A stretch of 64,000 nucleotides of DNA from Batkoa obscura (GCA_030770535.1 JASVEC010000025.1:310001-374000), one strand, 5' to 3'. Shown: positions 1 to 11,147, numbered from the stretch's first letter. Translations and numbers: made by a program. Notes: generated from the letters alone by a model not told the origin.

Positions 1-440
1 TTCAATGTTTGATACACAAATTTATTGCTGTTATTGTTGTTATTTAGTTCACTTAGTAAAAAAATTAATAATTGATTATTATTATTTAAATTGAATTAAA
101 TTAAATTAAATTAAATTAAATTAAATTAAATTAAATTAAATTATAAATACAGTATAACTTACCATTCCATCAATCCATTTTCAGTGAATTTATAATACCA
201 TGGTAAATTATCAAATTGAGTTGTTAATACTTTGATATTATAATCCAAATCTTTTTTTGATTTTTCAGATAGATTTAAATTTTCTATAATAGTAGTATAA
301 AACCTAGCTTCTGTTGTTAATACTAAACCTTGATATTCTTTTTCTAATACAAGATAACCACCAGTTAATAATACTTTTCCTGGACAACTAGCTGTGATTT
401 TAGTTGAATTAGATGTTGAGGTGTCCACAACGGATGTCAT
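1..440 (-). CDS. ERG8: Phosphomevalonate kinase, 5' part (runs off the window)
   Basis: This enzyme phosphorylates mevalonate 5-phosphate in the mevalonate pathway to isoprenoids and sterols. Exon 1 is 440..163; a GTAAGT donor follows and the next exon runs from 51 leftward off the window (its frame reads on as CELNNNNNSNKFVYQ). Residues 20-33 read PGKVLLTGGYLVLE, the N-terminal GHMP-kinase signature of Erg8-type enzymes. The intron holds a run of TTAAA pentamers. Only about 109 residues are visible, so the ATP loop and catalytic region lie outside. The start is the first ATG of the frame. It is transcribed divergently from the transporter at 1061. Confidence 0.88.
95..142. repeat. (TTAAA)n pentanucleotide microsatellite
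   Basis: About nine tandem TTAAA units lie inside the first intron of the phosphomevalonate kinase gene. The sequence shows nothing beyond a simple repeat that is likely length-variable. Confidence 0.9.
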
Positions 441-1060
441 CTTTTTTTAATATTGAAAAATAATCAATTTGAAATTAATAAAATAATTAAATTTTGAGAT
501 AAAACTCTGCAAGAATTTTCAATGTTCCTAAATGAAGTTCATTTGAAATTAATTGTTAAACCCTTTTGAATCCCATAGAAATTGCTAATCTATAAATAAA
601 TGGATTAATTTAAGCTTTATGTTAATATTTTAAGCCTTTGAAATGAAGACCAATGAGATCAACTTTTCTTGGCTATGTTATTAAAGCTTAAATTTAAATA
701 TAAATTGGGCATTTATTATTTCATATTTATAGAATTAAACTATTATGAAATCTGTGTTTTTAATTGTTTAAAATATAATTAAAAATGCCCAATTTTCATT
801 TCAATTCAATTTAATCAAATTTTAATTTTTTATTATTAATAGCACGTGGGGTATTAAATTGAAGATTCTTGAGATTTGAATATACAAATATTTTTTTTAA
901 AATCTGTTTTTTAACTTATTTTCAACTTAATTCTTTCTCCTAATATTTTACTTTTATTTTAGACACTGAAGAAAGATAACGAATAAATTTATTTATAATA
1001 GAATATATAATAATCAACTAATATAATACATTCATTAATTTAGAACAATTCTTTTCAACA
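441..1060. other. Divergent intergenic region ERG8 / transporter
   Basis: About 620 bp of A/T-rich DNA lie between two divergently transcribed genes and must hold both promoters. A GCACGTGGGG stretch near 841 contains a CACGTG E-box-like palindrome. No gene, repeat or RNA is visible. Confidence 0.5.
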
Positions 1061-2233
1061 ATGTCGAGTGAATCCATAGTGTTAGAAATCGAAACTGAAT
1101 ATTATAAAGAACATAAAATCGAAAAATCAATTTCTTGGTTCAATTTTCAACATTTTACTACTAAACTAACTCAACGCATACAACAAACTAAACTAATATT
1201 AACATTAAAATGGTTCAATTTTCAATTATTCTGTTTAATAATTGGTTGGTATCTATCCTCTTCATTAACTAATAATTTAGCTAAAGTATTATTAAATACA
1301 GTTGATTCCCCAATTGCTATTACTGTTATTCAATTCTTTTTAGTAGCAATGATTGGCTTTTTGTTTTTAATATTTAATAATGATAATAAAAAGAGACAAG
1401 AGGATTTATCGGAGGTTTATGATAAGAAAGATAAAGATAAAGATAATACAGTAAAGAACAGAATCATAAATCTATTTCAATATCATCCAAGTATATTAAA
1501 AATAGCTATATCATTGGCTTTGTTTCAAATCTTCACTCATTTATTTAATTCTATGGCATTGAATTTAATACCCGTTTCTCTGGTGTTTACATTTAAAGTA
1601 AGTTTTATTTCATATGTTAAAGATTTCATTAATTAATTGAATCTCTATTTTTAGGCTTTATCACCCATTTTTACAATTGTATTTAATATGTTATTATTTC
1701 AAAAACAATACCCAACATTAATATTTCTATCCTTAATACCAATTACATTAGGAGTATTATTGTTTTGTTTAGGAGAAATTGAATTTAAATTGAACGGTTT
1801 TTTATATTCAATTATATCTTCTTTGATTTATGTATTACAAACTATTTATACTAAACATAAAATAGAAAAAAAGAATGAGTTGTCCAATTTACAAATATTA
1901 TCTTATACTTCTTTATTTTCATTCTTATTTTTAACCCCTTATTGGCTCTTAATGGAATGGTCTTTGATATTGAATTTTCAATTGAATCTGAATTTTTGTG
2001 GCTTATTCTTGTTAAAAGCAACTTGTCAATTCTTTCAAGCTTATTTATCATTTTCAATTTTAAATTTAACTGATACATTATCATTTACTATTTTGAATTT
2101 ACTTAAACGTATGGTAGTCATTTTATTAGCTATGTTGACTTTCAATCAGCCTTTTACTTATCAACAATCTATTGCTTTATTATTGACCTTTTTTGGGCTT
2201 TATTTATATGATTTATCAAAAAAGAAGTGTTAA
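1061..2233 (+). CDS. Triose-phosphate-translocator/DMT family transporter, Sly41-like
   Basis: Two exons, 1061..1597 and 1655..2233, join in frame across a 57-bp GTAAGT...TAG intron to give about 371 residues. The joined protein crosses the junction as FTFKALSPIFTIVFN, matching the FxKxLSPIxT block of the TPT/SLC35E branch of drug/metabolite transporters. Several hydrophobic helices follow, including one around residues 285-330. Relatives move sugar phosphates or nucleotide sugars across Golgi or ER membranes; yeast Sly41 is the nearest fungal archetype. The substrate cannot be read from sequence. A charged Lys/Asp-rich cytosolic loop lies near residues 105-130. It converges on COQ4 (138-bp gap). 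Confidence 0.82.
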
Positions 2234-2370
2234 TTTAAGTCAATGAATGAGAGATATCATTTAGATTGAATTTAGTTTTCAATATAATAACAATAATAAA
2301 ATTAAAAAATAAAAATAAAATCTATCATTTTATATTTATATTTGTATATTTTATTTAATTAACATTACTA

Positions 2371-3274
2371 TTATAACTTTTGAGGTGGTAAAAAGATACC
2401 TAATTCTTTTCTTAACACAATTAAATCTCTGTCAAATAAATCTTCAAATGGTATATTTAATAAAAATTTAGAATTACTACCACATTGAATAGCCCAACTA
2501 ATCAATTCACTTTCAAAAAGCTGTTTTCTCTCTTTTGAACCTAAAATAATAGGTCCAATAGCAACAGATAATAAATTCATTGGTAATTTAAACTGAGCTA
2601 ATTCAAACCATTTTAAAGCTAATTCTTCTTCTACAGTAATACCCATATTACATAATGTATGTAAAAAATCATGGACTTGTCGATATCTTAACATGACATA
2701 AGCTAATTCAGGATCATCAACGTAATGAACCTAATTATTAATAATTATAATTAAAACTATATATCATCAATAAAAAAATAAGTGATATAAAAATCATAAT
2801 TAACAATTTATAAAATAACTCTCAAATATACTTACCTCCGTTCTAGTATCTGGGGACACTTGATTATCTTCTAAAAATCGAATATATTCTCTTCCAAAAG
2901 TACCTTCTGGTAATAACTTTAATCGTTCCAAATCTAAATTATTACTATTGATTTCTCTTTTTTCAAATAATAATTGACGGCCTATTTTATCATGGATCAT
3001 TTTATTTCTCATATATTGTAAACTTAATGTGCCTGTGGTTTCACCAAGTGCGGCAACAAGATCTAAATAAAGAGGGGGAAAGAGAGGGGTTAATGAGTTT
3101 GAATAATTTATAATGAAAGTGGATAGGGGTTAATTGAATGAAAGTTTTACCTTGTCTAGTAGGATCTTTTAATACTTGAAAACCAGCAGAAACAGCTAAT
3201 CTTAATTTTTCAAATGGATTCAAAGGTTGATGTCCTGGATATAATATTTGTTTGATTAATCGTGTTGGTTGCAT
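2371..3274 (-). CDS. COQ4: Ubiquinone biosynthesis protein Coq4
   Basis: Three exons (3274..3151, 3062..2836, 2730..2371) join in frame to 236 residues. Coq4 is a mitochondrial matrix-side protein of the coenzyme Q synthome, required for Q assembly and linked to C1 decarboxylation and hydroxylation of the ring. Diagnostic features are YPGHQPLNPFEKL near the start, LPEGTFGREYIRFLE in the middle, VDDPELAYVM at the exon 2/3 junction, and the metal motif HDxxH(x)11E with H137, D138, H141 and E153. An in-frame stop lies a few bases upstream of the chosen ATG. The protein therefore begins almost at the conserved domain and lacks an obvious presequence, so an extra 5' exon is possible. Confidence 0.95.
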
Positions 3275-3460
3275 TGGTTATTAAAAGTAGGAAAAGATGA
3301 AAAAAGTTTCATAATTGAAATATTTGAATTTCCTAAAAATAACGTAATAAATTCAATTTGCTCAAACATCAGAACCAATCATCTAATATTTAACCTTAAA
3401 AATGAATTACGTTTTCAATCCAGCTTAACCGTCAAAGCCCACTGGTCTATTCTCCCCTAG

Positions 3461-3957
3461 AAAGTTAAAACTGAAAATGCTTCAATTTATCCATTATTTT
3501 TTATTATAAACCTAATGCACTCAACAGTATATATTAAATAATCAATATGTATTTAAGGTTGGTTCTATATTTGATAATTGCTATTTTTTTTAATAGACAG
3601 AAATTTCTTTAAATATTTTTTTTGTGGGACTTAAACCTATAGATTTTGATTATCTTTTTTTGCAGCTACTTAATAAAGCCAAAATAAAAATCAATTGCTT
3701 TTTGTGGCATAGTTTTTCAAATGGTTAATTTATTATTTCAAAATAACATTATCATTTTAATAACTAAATAATAAAATAAAATTAATATATAAATAAAAAT
3801 TATTTATAATAACAAATTATTATTTGTATAGAGATGTTCAAATTGGTTTCAGGATTTAATTAAAAATGAATCCAAATTTTAAATTTTTAAATTTGTAAGT
3901 CTTTAATATATAATTAGCTAAATTTAAAAAGTTTAAAATTAAATAAAAAATTTAATT
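3461..3957. other. Intergenic, nothing recognised
   Basis: A/T-rich DNA upstream of COQ4 that presumably includes its promoter near 3275-3400. No coding frame, RNA or repeat element is visible until the foldback element that starts at 3958. Confidence 0.4.
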
Positions 3958-4058
3958 TGGGGATGTGTTTTTATGTTTAAGGATTTTACTAACAATTTTT
4001 CCGCTCAAATAGCGCCTAAAAGATGGAAAAAGTAATGAAGCCAAGAAAAACACCCCCA
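3958..4058 (+). mobile_element. 101-bp foldback MITE, copy A
   Basis: Begins TGGGGATGTGTTTTTATG and ends AACACCCCCA. The middle holds the conserved CCGCTCAAATAGCG core, which can fold as a CGCT/AGCG hairpin. The flanks are TT and AA rather than TA, so the target duplication has decayed or the ends moved. It lies 294 bp from an oppositely oriented copy. Confidence 0.8.
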
Positions 4059-4352
4059 AATAATGCTTAATAACATGATTTTTATAATTTTTAAATTATT
4101 TTGTTAAGTTAATTTTTTATTATAAAATCATAGCATTAGTTAATTATTTATTAGTATTTTTTTTATTTTACTTTATTTTTTTAAAATTATATAAATAATG
4201 CTATTTTTTAATTTAATTTAGCTTCTTTTTATTTAACCTTTTTTAATATTTATATAAATTACATTATTAATATTTTTAATAAAAGCAGTAATTTTTATTA
4301 TAATGATTTTATCAATTATTTATTAACAAGAGCTAAATATAAATTGTATATA

Positions 4353-4453
4353 TGGGGGTGTTTTTTTTGACTTCATTACTTTTTCCATCTTCTAAGCACT
4401 ATTTGAGCGGAAAAATTGTTAGTAAAATCCTTAAACACAAAAATATATCCCCA
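4353..4453 (-). mobile_element. 101-bp foldback MITE, copy B
   Basis: Reverse-oriented copy running TGGGGGTGTTTTTT to ATATCCCCA. It is flanked by TA on both sides (within TATATA and TATATA) and carries the core GCACTATTTGAGCGG. With copy A it forms an inverted pair spanning 3958-4453. Confidence 0.85.
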
Positions 4454-4808
4454 TATATAAAATTTTAAATTTAATAAAAGAAATATAAAGGTTTTTTAAT
4501 TAGTTTTATATAATTGTTATAAAATAATAAATAATAATTTAAAACAATATTAAATTTTGTTCTAAAATTTAAATAAATGCTTTAATTTATATTAAAACCT
4601 TTATGATTTTTTTTTTATAAGTTTTATAATTTAAATTTTTAATCAATTATTACTATTAATTTTCATTTCCTTTATTTATAAACTTTTTTTAGCGTTTTTA
4701 TATTAAAATCAACTAAATAACTTTAATTTTAACTTTTTATTCTTTAAGTAAAATTTATAAAAATCATAAATTTATTTTAATTTCTATTATATTTTTTATA
4801 AAAATATA

Positions 4809-4908
4809 TGGGAATGTATTTTTGTGTTTAATAATTTTACTAACAATCTTTCCACTCAAACAGCGCTTAAAAAATGAAAAAAGTAATGAAGCCAAAAAAA
4901 CACCCCCA
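4809..4908 (+). mobile_element. 100-bp foldback MITE, copy C
   Basis: Begins TGGGAATGTATTTTTGTG and ends CACCCCCA, flanked by TA on each side. The core differs by a few bases (CCACTCAAACAGCGC). No coding capacity. Confidence 0.85.
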
Positions 4909-5741
4909 TATGATAATAAATTAATTAATTTTTGATCTTAGTTAGTCTAAACTCTATATTCATGAGTATATAGCTTCTTTATTATACTTTAATTGGTTTG
5001 GGTAAGTTTAAAAGCTTACTTTGAATTAAAAATAAAAATTACTAATTTTACTTTTTGTTCATTTCCTATTTAGCGCATTTTTTTAAAAATTATTAAGTAA
5101 AAGTGGACAAAAAAAACATCACAGTATGAATTATTTTAAAATTAAGCAAAAGGCAAATATTTTTATAGCATTTGGTGTTTAGTTTGTAATTTTTGTTAAA
5201 TCAGATTTGGACGAAATTTGAACCAAGCTTTTAAACTAACCCATTTATGAAAGTTGAAAAAATAAAATATTTAAACAACTTTGAACTAAAATAGATGTTT
5301 AATATACTTTTTTTGTAGTAAATTTAAATCGGAAAAAGCTGAGCTTTGGAGTTGATTTAATCCATCTTAAAAGCTTTTACAATTTGGTTCAACGACCAAA
5401 TAAAATAACCTATTTTATAATAGTATTCAAATTAACTTTAATGTTATGTTATTGTATTAAATCTACTTTCTACAACTTAACTATCCTTTTTATGTGAAAG
5501 TAATATTATAACCTATTTTGCAATCAAATGAACATTTTAAAAAAAAATTGAGATCAATTAAATAAAAAATAAGAAACATTAGTGAAAAAATTAATTAGTA
5601 TTTCTTATTTTATTAATATCCTTCAAAAATTTGAGCCATTTAGTCTATATAACAAATAAAAATTAAGTGTTTTTGGATCTGACTTTGAAATAGTATAAAT
5701 AAACTCACTTTCTTTAAAATCGTAATTTTTTTGTAATTAAA
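4909..5741. other. Intergenic upstream of lipase pseudogene 1
   Basis: A/T-rich sequence without a coding frame that can be supported. It lies between a MITE and the lipase start and shows no further copies of the local repeat families. Confidence 0.4.
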
Positions 5742-6181
5742 ATGTTTTCAATTATAAACGTAATTTTACTGAGTTTAACTTTTTGCACTAGTTTTTATAG
5801 CCCTCAAAACATTAACATTGTTGAAAGTACCAATATAAACTTATTAACTAAGAAAATATATAAATGCCCCAGTTTAATTGACAAAGAGCCTGAGATCACA
5901 TAATTGGGATGTGGATTATTTGGAGACTTATCATCATTAAAAAAAAGTATACCAAGTAAAGAATTAGCTAAACCATGGAATGTGACATCTGTATATATTG
6001 AAAGCCTTCGTTTAAATTACAAATATATGAGGCTTTCTATTTGTTCTGAAGATTTAGTCCATAGCGGTGATTGTATCTGTTCTAAGACTTTTTTATACGA
6101 TTCTCTTATCCAAGAGGAGGAAAAAGATCTTTATATAGTAACTAAAGTTGATACAGCTATTAAAACTGTTTTGATTTCATA

Positions 6182-6282
6182 TGAGGATGTTTTTTTTTGG
6201 TTTTATCATTTATTCCATTTTTTAAGCGCTATTGAGCGGAAAGATTATTAGTAAAATCCTTAAACAAAAAAATACATCCCCA
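6182..6282 (-). mobile_element. 101-bp foldback MITE, copy D, inside lipase 1
   Basis: Element TGAGGATGTTTTT...ACATCCCCA with TA at 6180-6181 and 6283-6284. Removing the element and one TA restores TCA TAT CGT GGA, which matches the Ser-Tyr-Arg-Gly of the paralogue at 8090. This directly shows insertion at a TA with TA duplication. Confidence 0.9.
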
Positions 6283-6460
6283 TATCGTGGAGCTGAAAAC
6301 TCAAAAAATAACAAAATTCATCTTGGTTGTAAACTTATTCATTGTCATAGTGCCAAAGAGAACGTTTTAGTTCATGGAGGTTATTATAAAGCAAAAATTG
6401 CGTTGAAAAAACAATCTGAAGCATCAATCCTTTCTTTACTTAGAAACCCAAAGTATAGAA

Positions 6461-6489
6461 ATTTCAAATTTCAAATTTCAAATTTCAAA
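6461..6489 (+). repeat. Four tandem ATTTCAA units in lipase 1
   Basis: A 7-bp unit is repeated about four times exactly where the catalytic-serine elbow should be encoded. It breaks the reading frame and looks like replication slippage. Confidence 0.8.
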
Positions 6490-6895
6490 TCACTGGGCTT
6501 ACTTTAGGCGCTGCTTTAGCCACCGTCAATTCCTTAAGATGAAAAAGGCTTTTACAAGAAAATAATTTAAACAATAAAATGGTGGTATTTGCCTATGCAA
6601 GTCCAAGAGTAAGTAATGAAGGTTTTACTCAACACACTGCAGACGCCAACTATTCAGTTATTCGATATACTAATAATAATGACATCTTTACTCATCTTGT
6701 ATCAAGGAGTTTTGGCTATGTTCATGTAGCAGCTGAAATTTATGAACGTGAAGTATTGTCAGGAAAAACTGAATTGTTTTACTGTGATCAAAATTATGAT
6801 GAAGACCCTAATTATGGTCAAAGTCAATTAGGTCCTTATAGCGAAGCTCCCTATCCGCTTGTATTTGACAAGCCTTTAGGACTACTTTTTTGTTA

Positions 6896-7548
6896 AGTGT
6901 GGTAAAAATCATTAATATAATTAAGTTTTTATTTTTATTTTATGCATTTATGATATATTTTTATTAATATTATGACTATATAATATAAAAGATTTTTAGT
7001 CTAAACGCTTCAAGTATGATTTATAGTCTATATTATAACCATAATAAAAAGCTTTTAATCAAAGCAATTCACTTATATTGTAACAAGATCATTGTATAGA
7101 ACTAAAAATTAATAATAATATCTTTGTTGGTTATTTTGATTGAATATAAATACAAATTAGAGTGACTAAATGTGGCAGCTATTAAATACCGTAGTAATAC
7201 CATATTAAATAATACATATCTTTGACAGAATTTTTTAGCTGCTTTTAAAAAACAAACTTTTCTATATCTTTGTAATTTCAAAACTTATTTAAAAGTTGCT
7301 TGTTGAAATTCAAATTTGAAATTTTTTTTATAAAACATGTTGCAAAATTTATGCAGTGTACACGAGATTTTAAGATAGAAAGTGATTTACAACCTAAAAG
7401 ATGTAAGATTGACTCAAGGTTATACAGCTAAACGTATAAAGAAAAGGATTTACAAATTTAAAAATATTGACTACTTCAGATAAACAAACAAGGAAATGAA
7501 TTGTAACCTAGAGGAAGATTAGTGTTAATCTAAATTTATAATGTCAAA
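6896..7548. other. Spacer between the lipase copies
   Basis: No gene. The stretch near 7030-7110 (AGCTTTTAATCAAAG ... ATTGTAACAAGATCATTG) recurs in diverged form near 8895-8940 downstream of the second lipase. The duplication unit therefore extended past the coding sequence. Confidence 0.55.
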
Positions 7549-8688
7549 ATGGTCTCAGTTAAGTACATAACATTCTTAGCTTTAGCTTTCAACACTAATG
7601 TTTATGGATCCCGAGGCTCTACTATTATCAAAAGTGCCTATAAAAACTTATCAACTAAAAAGAATGGGCTATATGGCGATGTATTTTTTTGTTTAAGAAT
7701 TTTACTAACAATCTTTCCGCTGAAATAACGCTTAAAAAATGGAAAAAATAATGAAGCCAGAAAAAACACCCTCATATTTTGCTTTATTCAATAAAAAGTC
7801 AATATTTAAACATCAGGGATATGGGTTGTTTAGAGATTTACGATCCTTAGAAAAAAGCGTACCAAGTAAAAAATCATCTAAGCCACGTAATGTTACTTCT
7901 TCTACAGCTAAAGGTTTGTTTTTGCATCATGAATATTCCGTACTTCCTTTTTGTTCTGAAATTTTAGTTCGTAGAGGAGGCTGTATCTGCTCCAAGACTT
8001 CCTTATACAGTTCATTTATCAGAGACAAAAGAAAAAATCTTTGTGCAGTAACTGGGGTTGATACAGCTGTTAAAACTGTATTAATTTCTTACCGCGGTAC
8101 CATCAGCTTAAAAAATATGATAACCGATTTTGACTGCGAACTTATTCAATATGCTGTTGCTAAAGAAAATGTTTTAGTGCATAAAGGGATATATGAAGCT
8201 ACAACTGCATTACAGTATAAATCTGAAAAAATTATCTATTCTTTGCTTACAAACCCAAAATATAAAGGTTACAAGTTTTTAATCACTGGGTATTCTTTGG
8301 GTCCTGCTATGGCCACCATTAGTTCTTTAAGATGAACAGATTTTTTAAAAGAAAACAAATTGAATAACCAAATGGAATTGGTTGCTTATTCAAGCCCAAG
8401 AGTAAAAAATGAAGGATTTACTGAATACATTGAAGATGTTAAATATTCAGTGACTCGTTATACCAATATGAATGACATTATGCCTCATGTCCCATCAAGA
8501 AACTATAATTAGGTTCACACGGGAGCTGAAATTTATAAACGTGAGGTATTACTTGTAAATAGGAATTTACATATTGTTATCGACCTTGTGATGAAGATCC
8601 TAATTATGGACAAACACAACTTAGTCTTTATAGTGTTACTCGTCATATACTTGTACTTAATAAGCTTTTATTAACACTTTATTGTTAA
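7549..8688 (+). pseudogene. Class 3 (fungal) lipase pseudogene 2, interrupted by a MITE
   Basis: Starts MVSVKYITFLALAF (signal peptide). The frame is cut by a MITE at 7674-7774, then continues through VDTAVKTVLISYRGT to the nucleophile elbow ITGYSLGPAMATI (G-Y-S-L-G, catalytic Ser). The Asp region is NDIMPHVP and the His region is VHTGAEIY. Breaks: a TGA immediately after SLR (at the same codon as in copy 1), a TAG at NYN|VH, and a frameshift after EVLL. The downstream frame still ends like copy 1. The ancestral role would be secreted acylglycerol hydrolysis. It is a tandem duplicate of the 5742 gene. Confidence 0.85.
7674..7774 (+). mobile_element. 101-bp foldback MITE, copy E, inside lipase 2
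   Basis: TGGCGATGTATTTTT...ACACCCTCA with TA at 7672-7673 and 7775-7776. Removal restores GGG CTA TAT TTT GCT, a continuous frame. It is a different site from the one in lipase 1, so the two insertions are independent. Confidence 0.88.
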
Positions 8689-9886
8689 TTTTCAATAAAA
8701 TAATCAAAAAAGTAATTTTACATTTTAATTTATAGAGGGCTTCTGTCTGTTATCATTGATAATGCCATTATTGCAATGAATTTTTTATCTATACAATGGT
8801 TTTTTATCTGATATTGTTTAATATTATTTAAAATAACTATGATTCATATCTTCCAAATAGAACACAGTAACCGGTACTACAGTCATATAAGAAACTATTA
8901 ATCAAAGTGGTGTATTGACATTGTAACAAGATCATTGATTAAAAATATTAGTGGCAATGGCAGTAATATCTAAATTGATTAGTTACCTAGCTATTAAGAA
9001 ATTTACTGAAGTAGATTAGATGTAGTTCTTAATAGATAGGACAGTAATATCCTATTAGTTGAAGTATACAATATAAATGGAATTGTATTTTTTGTAGCGA
9101 CTAATTTTGTTTTTAATAATAAATATTAAAAAAGATTTATGTTTTGTCTTTAAAAAACACTGTGGGCTTCTTAATGATCAGAAATAATAGTATTCATACC
9201 ATCAATAATTATGAAAGCTCTATGTTTTTGTATGAGCTCTCTTTGATACACTTTTTTCTATCCAGTGTTTGATTATTTTATGATTTTTTCTTTTGCTTTT
9301 TATAAAAATAAGGCACTGTATGATATTAAAGTTTAGTCACTTTTTTGTCAAAATATAGCGAAAGGTTAGCAAGGAGAATGCAATTAATCTTCGAGATGGT
9401 TGATTTACTTTATGTAACAATAACCATTTTGAAAACAATAAGAATTATAGTAGAAACTTTTATAAACTTTCATGAAAAATGTCCGCTACACTTAACGTTT
9501 TATAAAAATCAACTAATAGTTTAGGTATTTATTACTGTCGACTTTTGCTCGTTAATACATTGGATCATTATATACCCCACATAAATTATACTAAATGGAT
9601 TGGGTTATGTATAAACTTTCAATTGAGGATTCCATAAAGCTTGCCTATTATATTGAAGTGAGTGATTTAGTCTATAATGCTTATACTCTCTTTTTAAAAA
9701 ATTAAGATCGAAATTAGTAAAGTTTTAAAGTATCTATACTCGATTTTTTTAATTTGTAACAGATATCTATCAAATGAAATTTTAAATATTTTGACCAATA
9801 ATCTTTAAGTGTTTTCTTTTCAACTTAATCAAAAATGATCCCAACTCAACAAAAAAATACAATACAAAAATAAATTTTTAAATTTT
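8689..9886. other. 1.2-kb intergenic region
   Basis: Apart from the diverged lipase-downstream block near 8895-8940 (ATTGTAACAAGATCATTG), no coding frame, RNA or repeat can be supported. Confidence 0.45.
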
Positions 9887-10384
9887 TTATAAAGAGGCTA
9901 AACCAATAGAGGATAAAAGAGAAGCTCCAAAAACAAAATAACTTGAATTTGCAACTGCCTTAACAGTAAGACCAGAAGCGGCATCCCAAACTAAATGACG
10001 AGCTCCATTAAAAGAATGAAGCATGAACGGGAAAGCGATGATAAACTTGGCACCAGTTTTAACTGGCTCTGGTACAACTTGTAAATATTCTAAAGCTACA
10101 TCTGAAGTTAAACCTAAAATTGGATAAGCGAGGACGATAGCATAAAACCCTAAGCCTAAGCCTACACCACCAATACGATGACCCATTGAAGCTGTCATAT
10201 TAGATTGGTATAAGTTGTAGGCATAAAATGGGGAACGTGGTCGGCTGTTTTTTACCTTTCGGATGTTTTCTAAGACTGTATTATTGGTTGTGTTGCTAGT
10301 GTATTTACTTAATTGGTTTAAGATCGTGGCTCCACGTGGCTTAGTAACCCCGTTTAATATAATTTTCTTGGTTAATGCGTTCAT
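9887..10384 (-). CDS. SDH3: Succinate dehydrogenase cytochrome b subunit (complex II, SDHC/Sdh3)
   Basis: An intronless 165-residue protein. Sdh3 is a membrane anchor of complex II in the inner mitochondrial membrane; it helps bind heme b and ubiquinone. Visible signatures are RPRSP at 48-52 and the HR pair at 69-70. The heme-ligand block is H123-S-F-N-G-A-R-H-L-V-W-D (123-134), with three hydrophobic segments at about 72-95, 110-125 and 142-163. Residues 1-45 are basic and Ser/Thr/Asn-rich, as expected for a matrix-targeting presequence. Length is normal for the family. The usual S-x-x-H-R-x-T-G motif reads SMGHRIGG here. Confidence 0.95.
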   Translation of the reverse strand: MNALTKKIILNGVTKPRGATILNQLSKYTSNTTNNTVLENIRKVKNSRPRSPFYAYNLYQSNMTASMGHRIGGVGLGLGFYAIVLAYPILGLTSDVALEYLQVVPEPVKTGAKFIIAFPFMLHSFNGARHLVWDAASGLTVKAVANSSYFVFGASLLSSIGLASL

Positions 10385-11147
10385 TTTAAAATAAAAAGCT
10401 AATGGAGTGTAAATTCAAAAATTGAATTTTAGAGTGATTTATTGGCGATTGGTTCATTTTTAGACTTTATTGTTTAAATATGTTTAAGTTCAAATATGTA
10501 ATTTTTCGCATCAAAACTTCGTTAATTGTTTATTTAGTAGATTTTTTTAGACTAATCCTTGATCTATATGATGTATTTTATTTAAAAATTTTGCTAATGA
10601 TTTTTCCACTCAAATAGCGCTTAAAAAATGGAAAAGTAATGAAGCAAAAAAAAACAACCTCATATTCGAATTTATGCCTAAGAATTTGCTCTTAAACGAA
10701 TAGTTAGTTACTACACATTCGAGTTTAAATAGTTTTACATTAATTTTATACTTTGGACAATTTTAAATAAATTTTATCTGTATATTTTATAGAACAAGTT
10801 ATCTTTATTTTTCCTGAAACTTTAAGATTCGTATAATTCATCGTTTGGAGGTAACACGTTATATCATATTAAAGCTTTTTAGATTTGATATTTAGAACTA
10901 TGCAAATAAAGCAGTGAATATACCTTATGAATTAAATGAAAACTATAAATATTATGTATGGCTAACAATAAATGATAAATAGGTTAAAGCTCAAAAAAAT
11001 ATAACACTATTGTTAAAACTAAATGAAAATAACATACAAGACAATTCAACTTAAAGCCATAATTGGATTACAATCTGGTTAACTGTTATAATACTTAAAA
11101 AATCATAAATCAGTAAATCACAGTATTAAACAAAAACTCATAGTAAA
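10385..11147. other. Intergenic SDH3 / GPCR 1
   Basis: Holds one decayed MITE (10569-10662) and otherwise featureless A/T-rich DNA. The left part must include the SDH3 promoter. Confidence 0.45.
10569..10662 (+). mobile_element. Foldback MITE, copy F (decayed, about 94 bp)
   Basis: TGATGTATTTTATTT...ACAACCTCA with TA at both sides. The G-run of the left end is lost, but the TTTTTCCACTCAAATAGCGC core is intact. Confidence 0.75.

Larger units (their letters stand above)
5742..6895 (+). pseudogene. Class 3 (fungal) lipase pseudogene 1, interrupted by a MITE
   Basis: The frame starts MFSIINVILLSLTFC, a signal peptide, so the ancestral product was a secreted alpha/beta-hydrolase lipase. It shares long blocks with the copy at 7549 (VDTA.KTVLISY, AKENVLVH, SLR, ASPRV.NEGFT, RYTN.NDI). 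The nucleophile-elbow region is destroyed: where copy 2 reads ITGYSLG, this copy has four tandem ATTTCAA units that shift the frame. Other damage is a stop at 5901-5903 and a TGA directly after SLR. A 101-bp MITE sits in the Ser-Tyr/Arg-Gly codons, 6182-6282. The C-terminal half (6579-6895) is still open to a normal stop. Confidence 0.85.

Noticed and set aside
3269-3460. 63-codon open frame upstream of COQ4
   Set aside because: No recognisable features, and it overlaps the likely COQ4 promoter.
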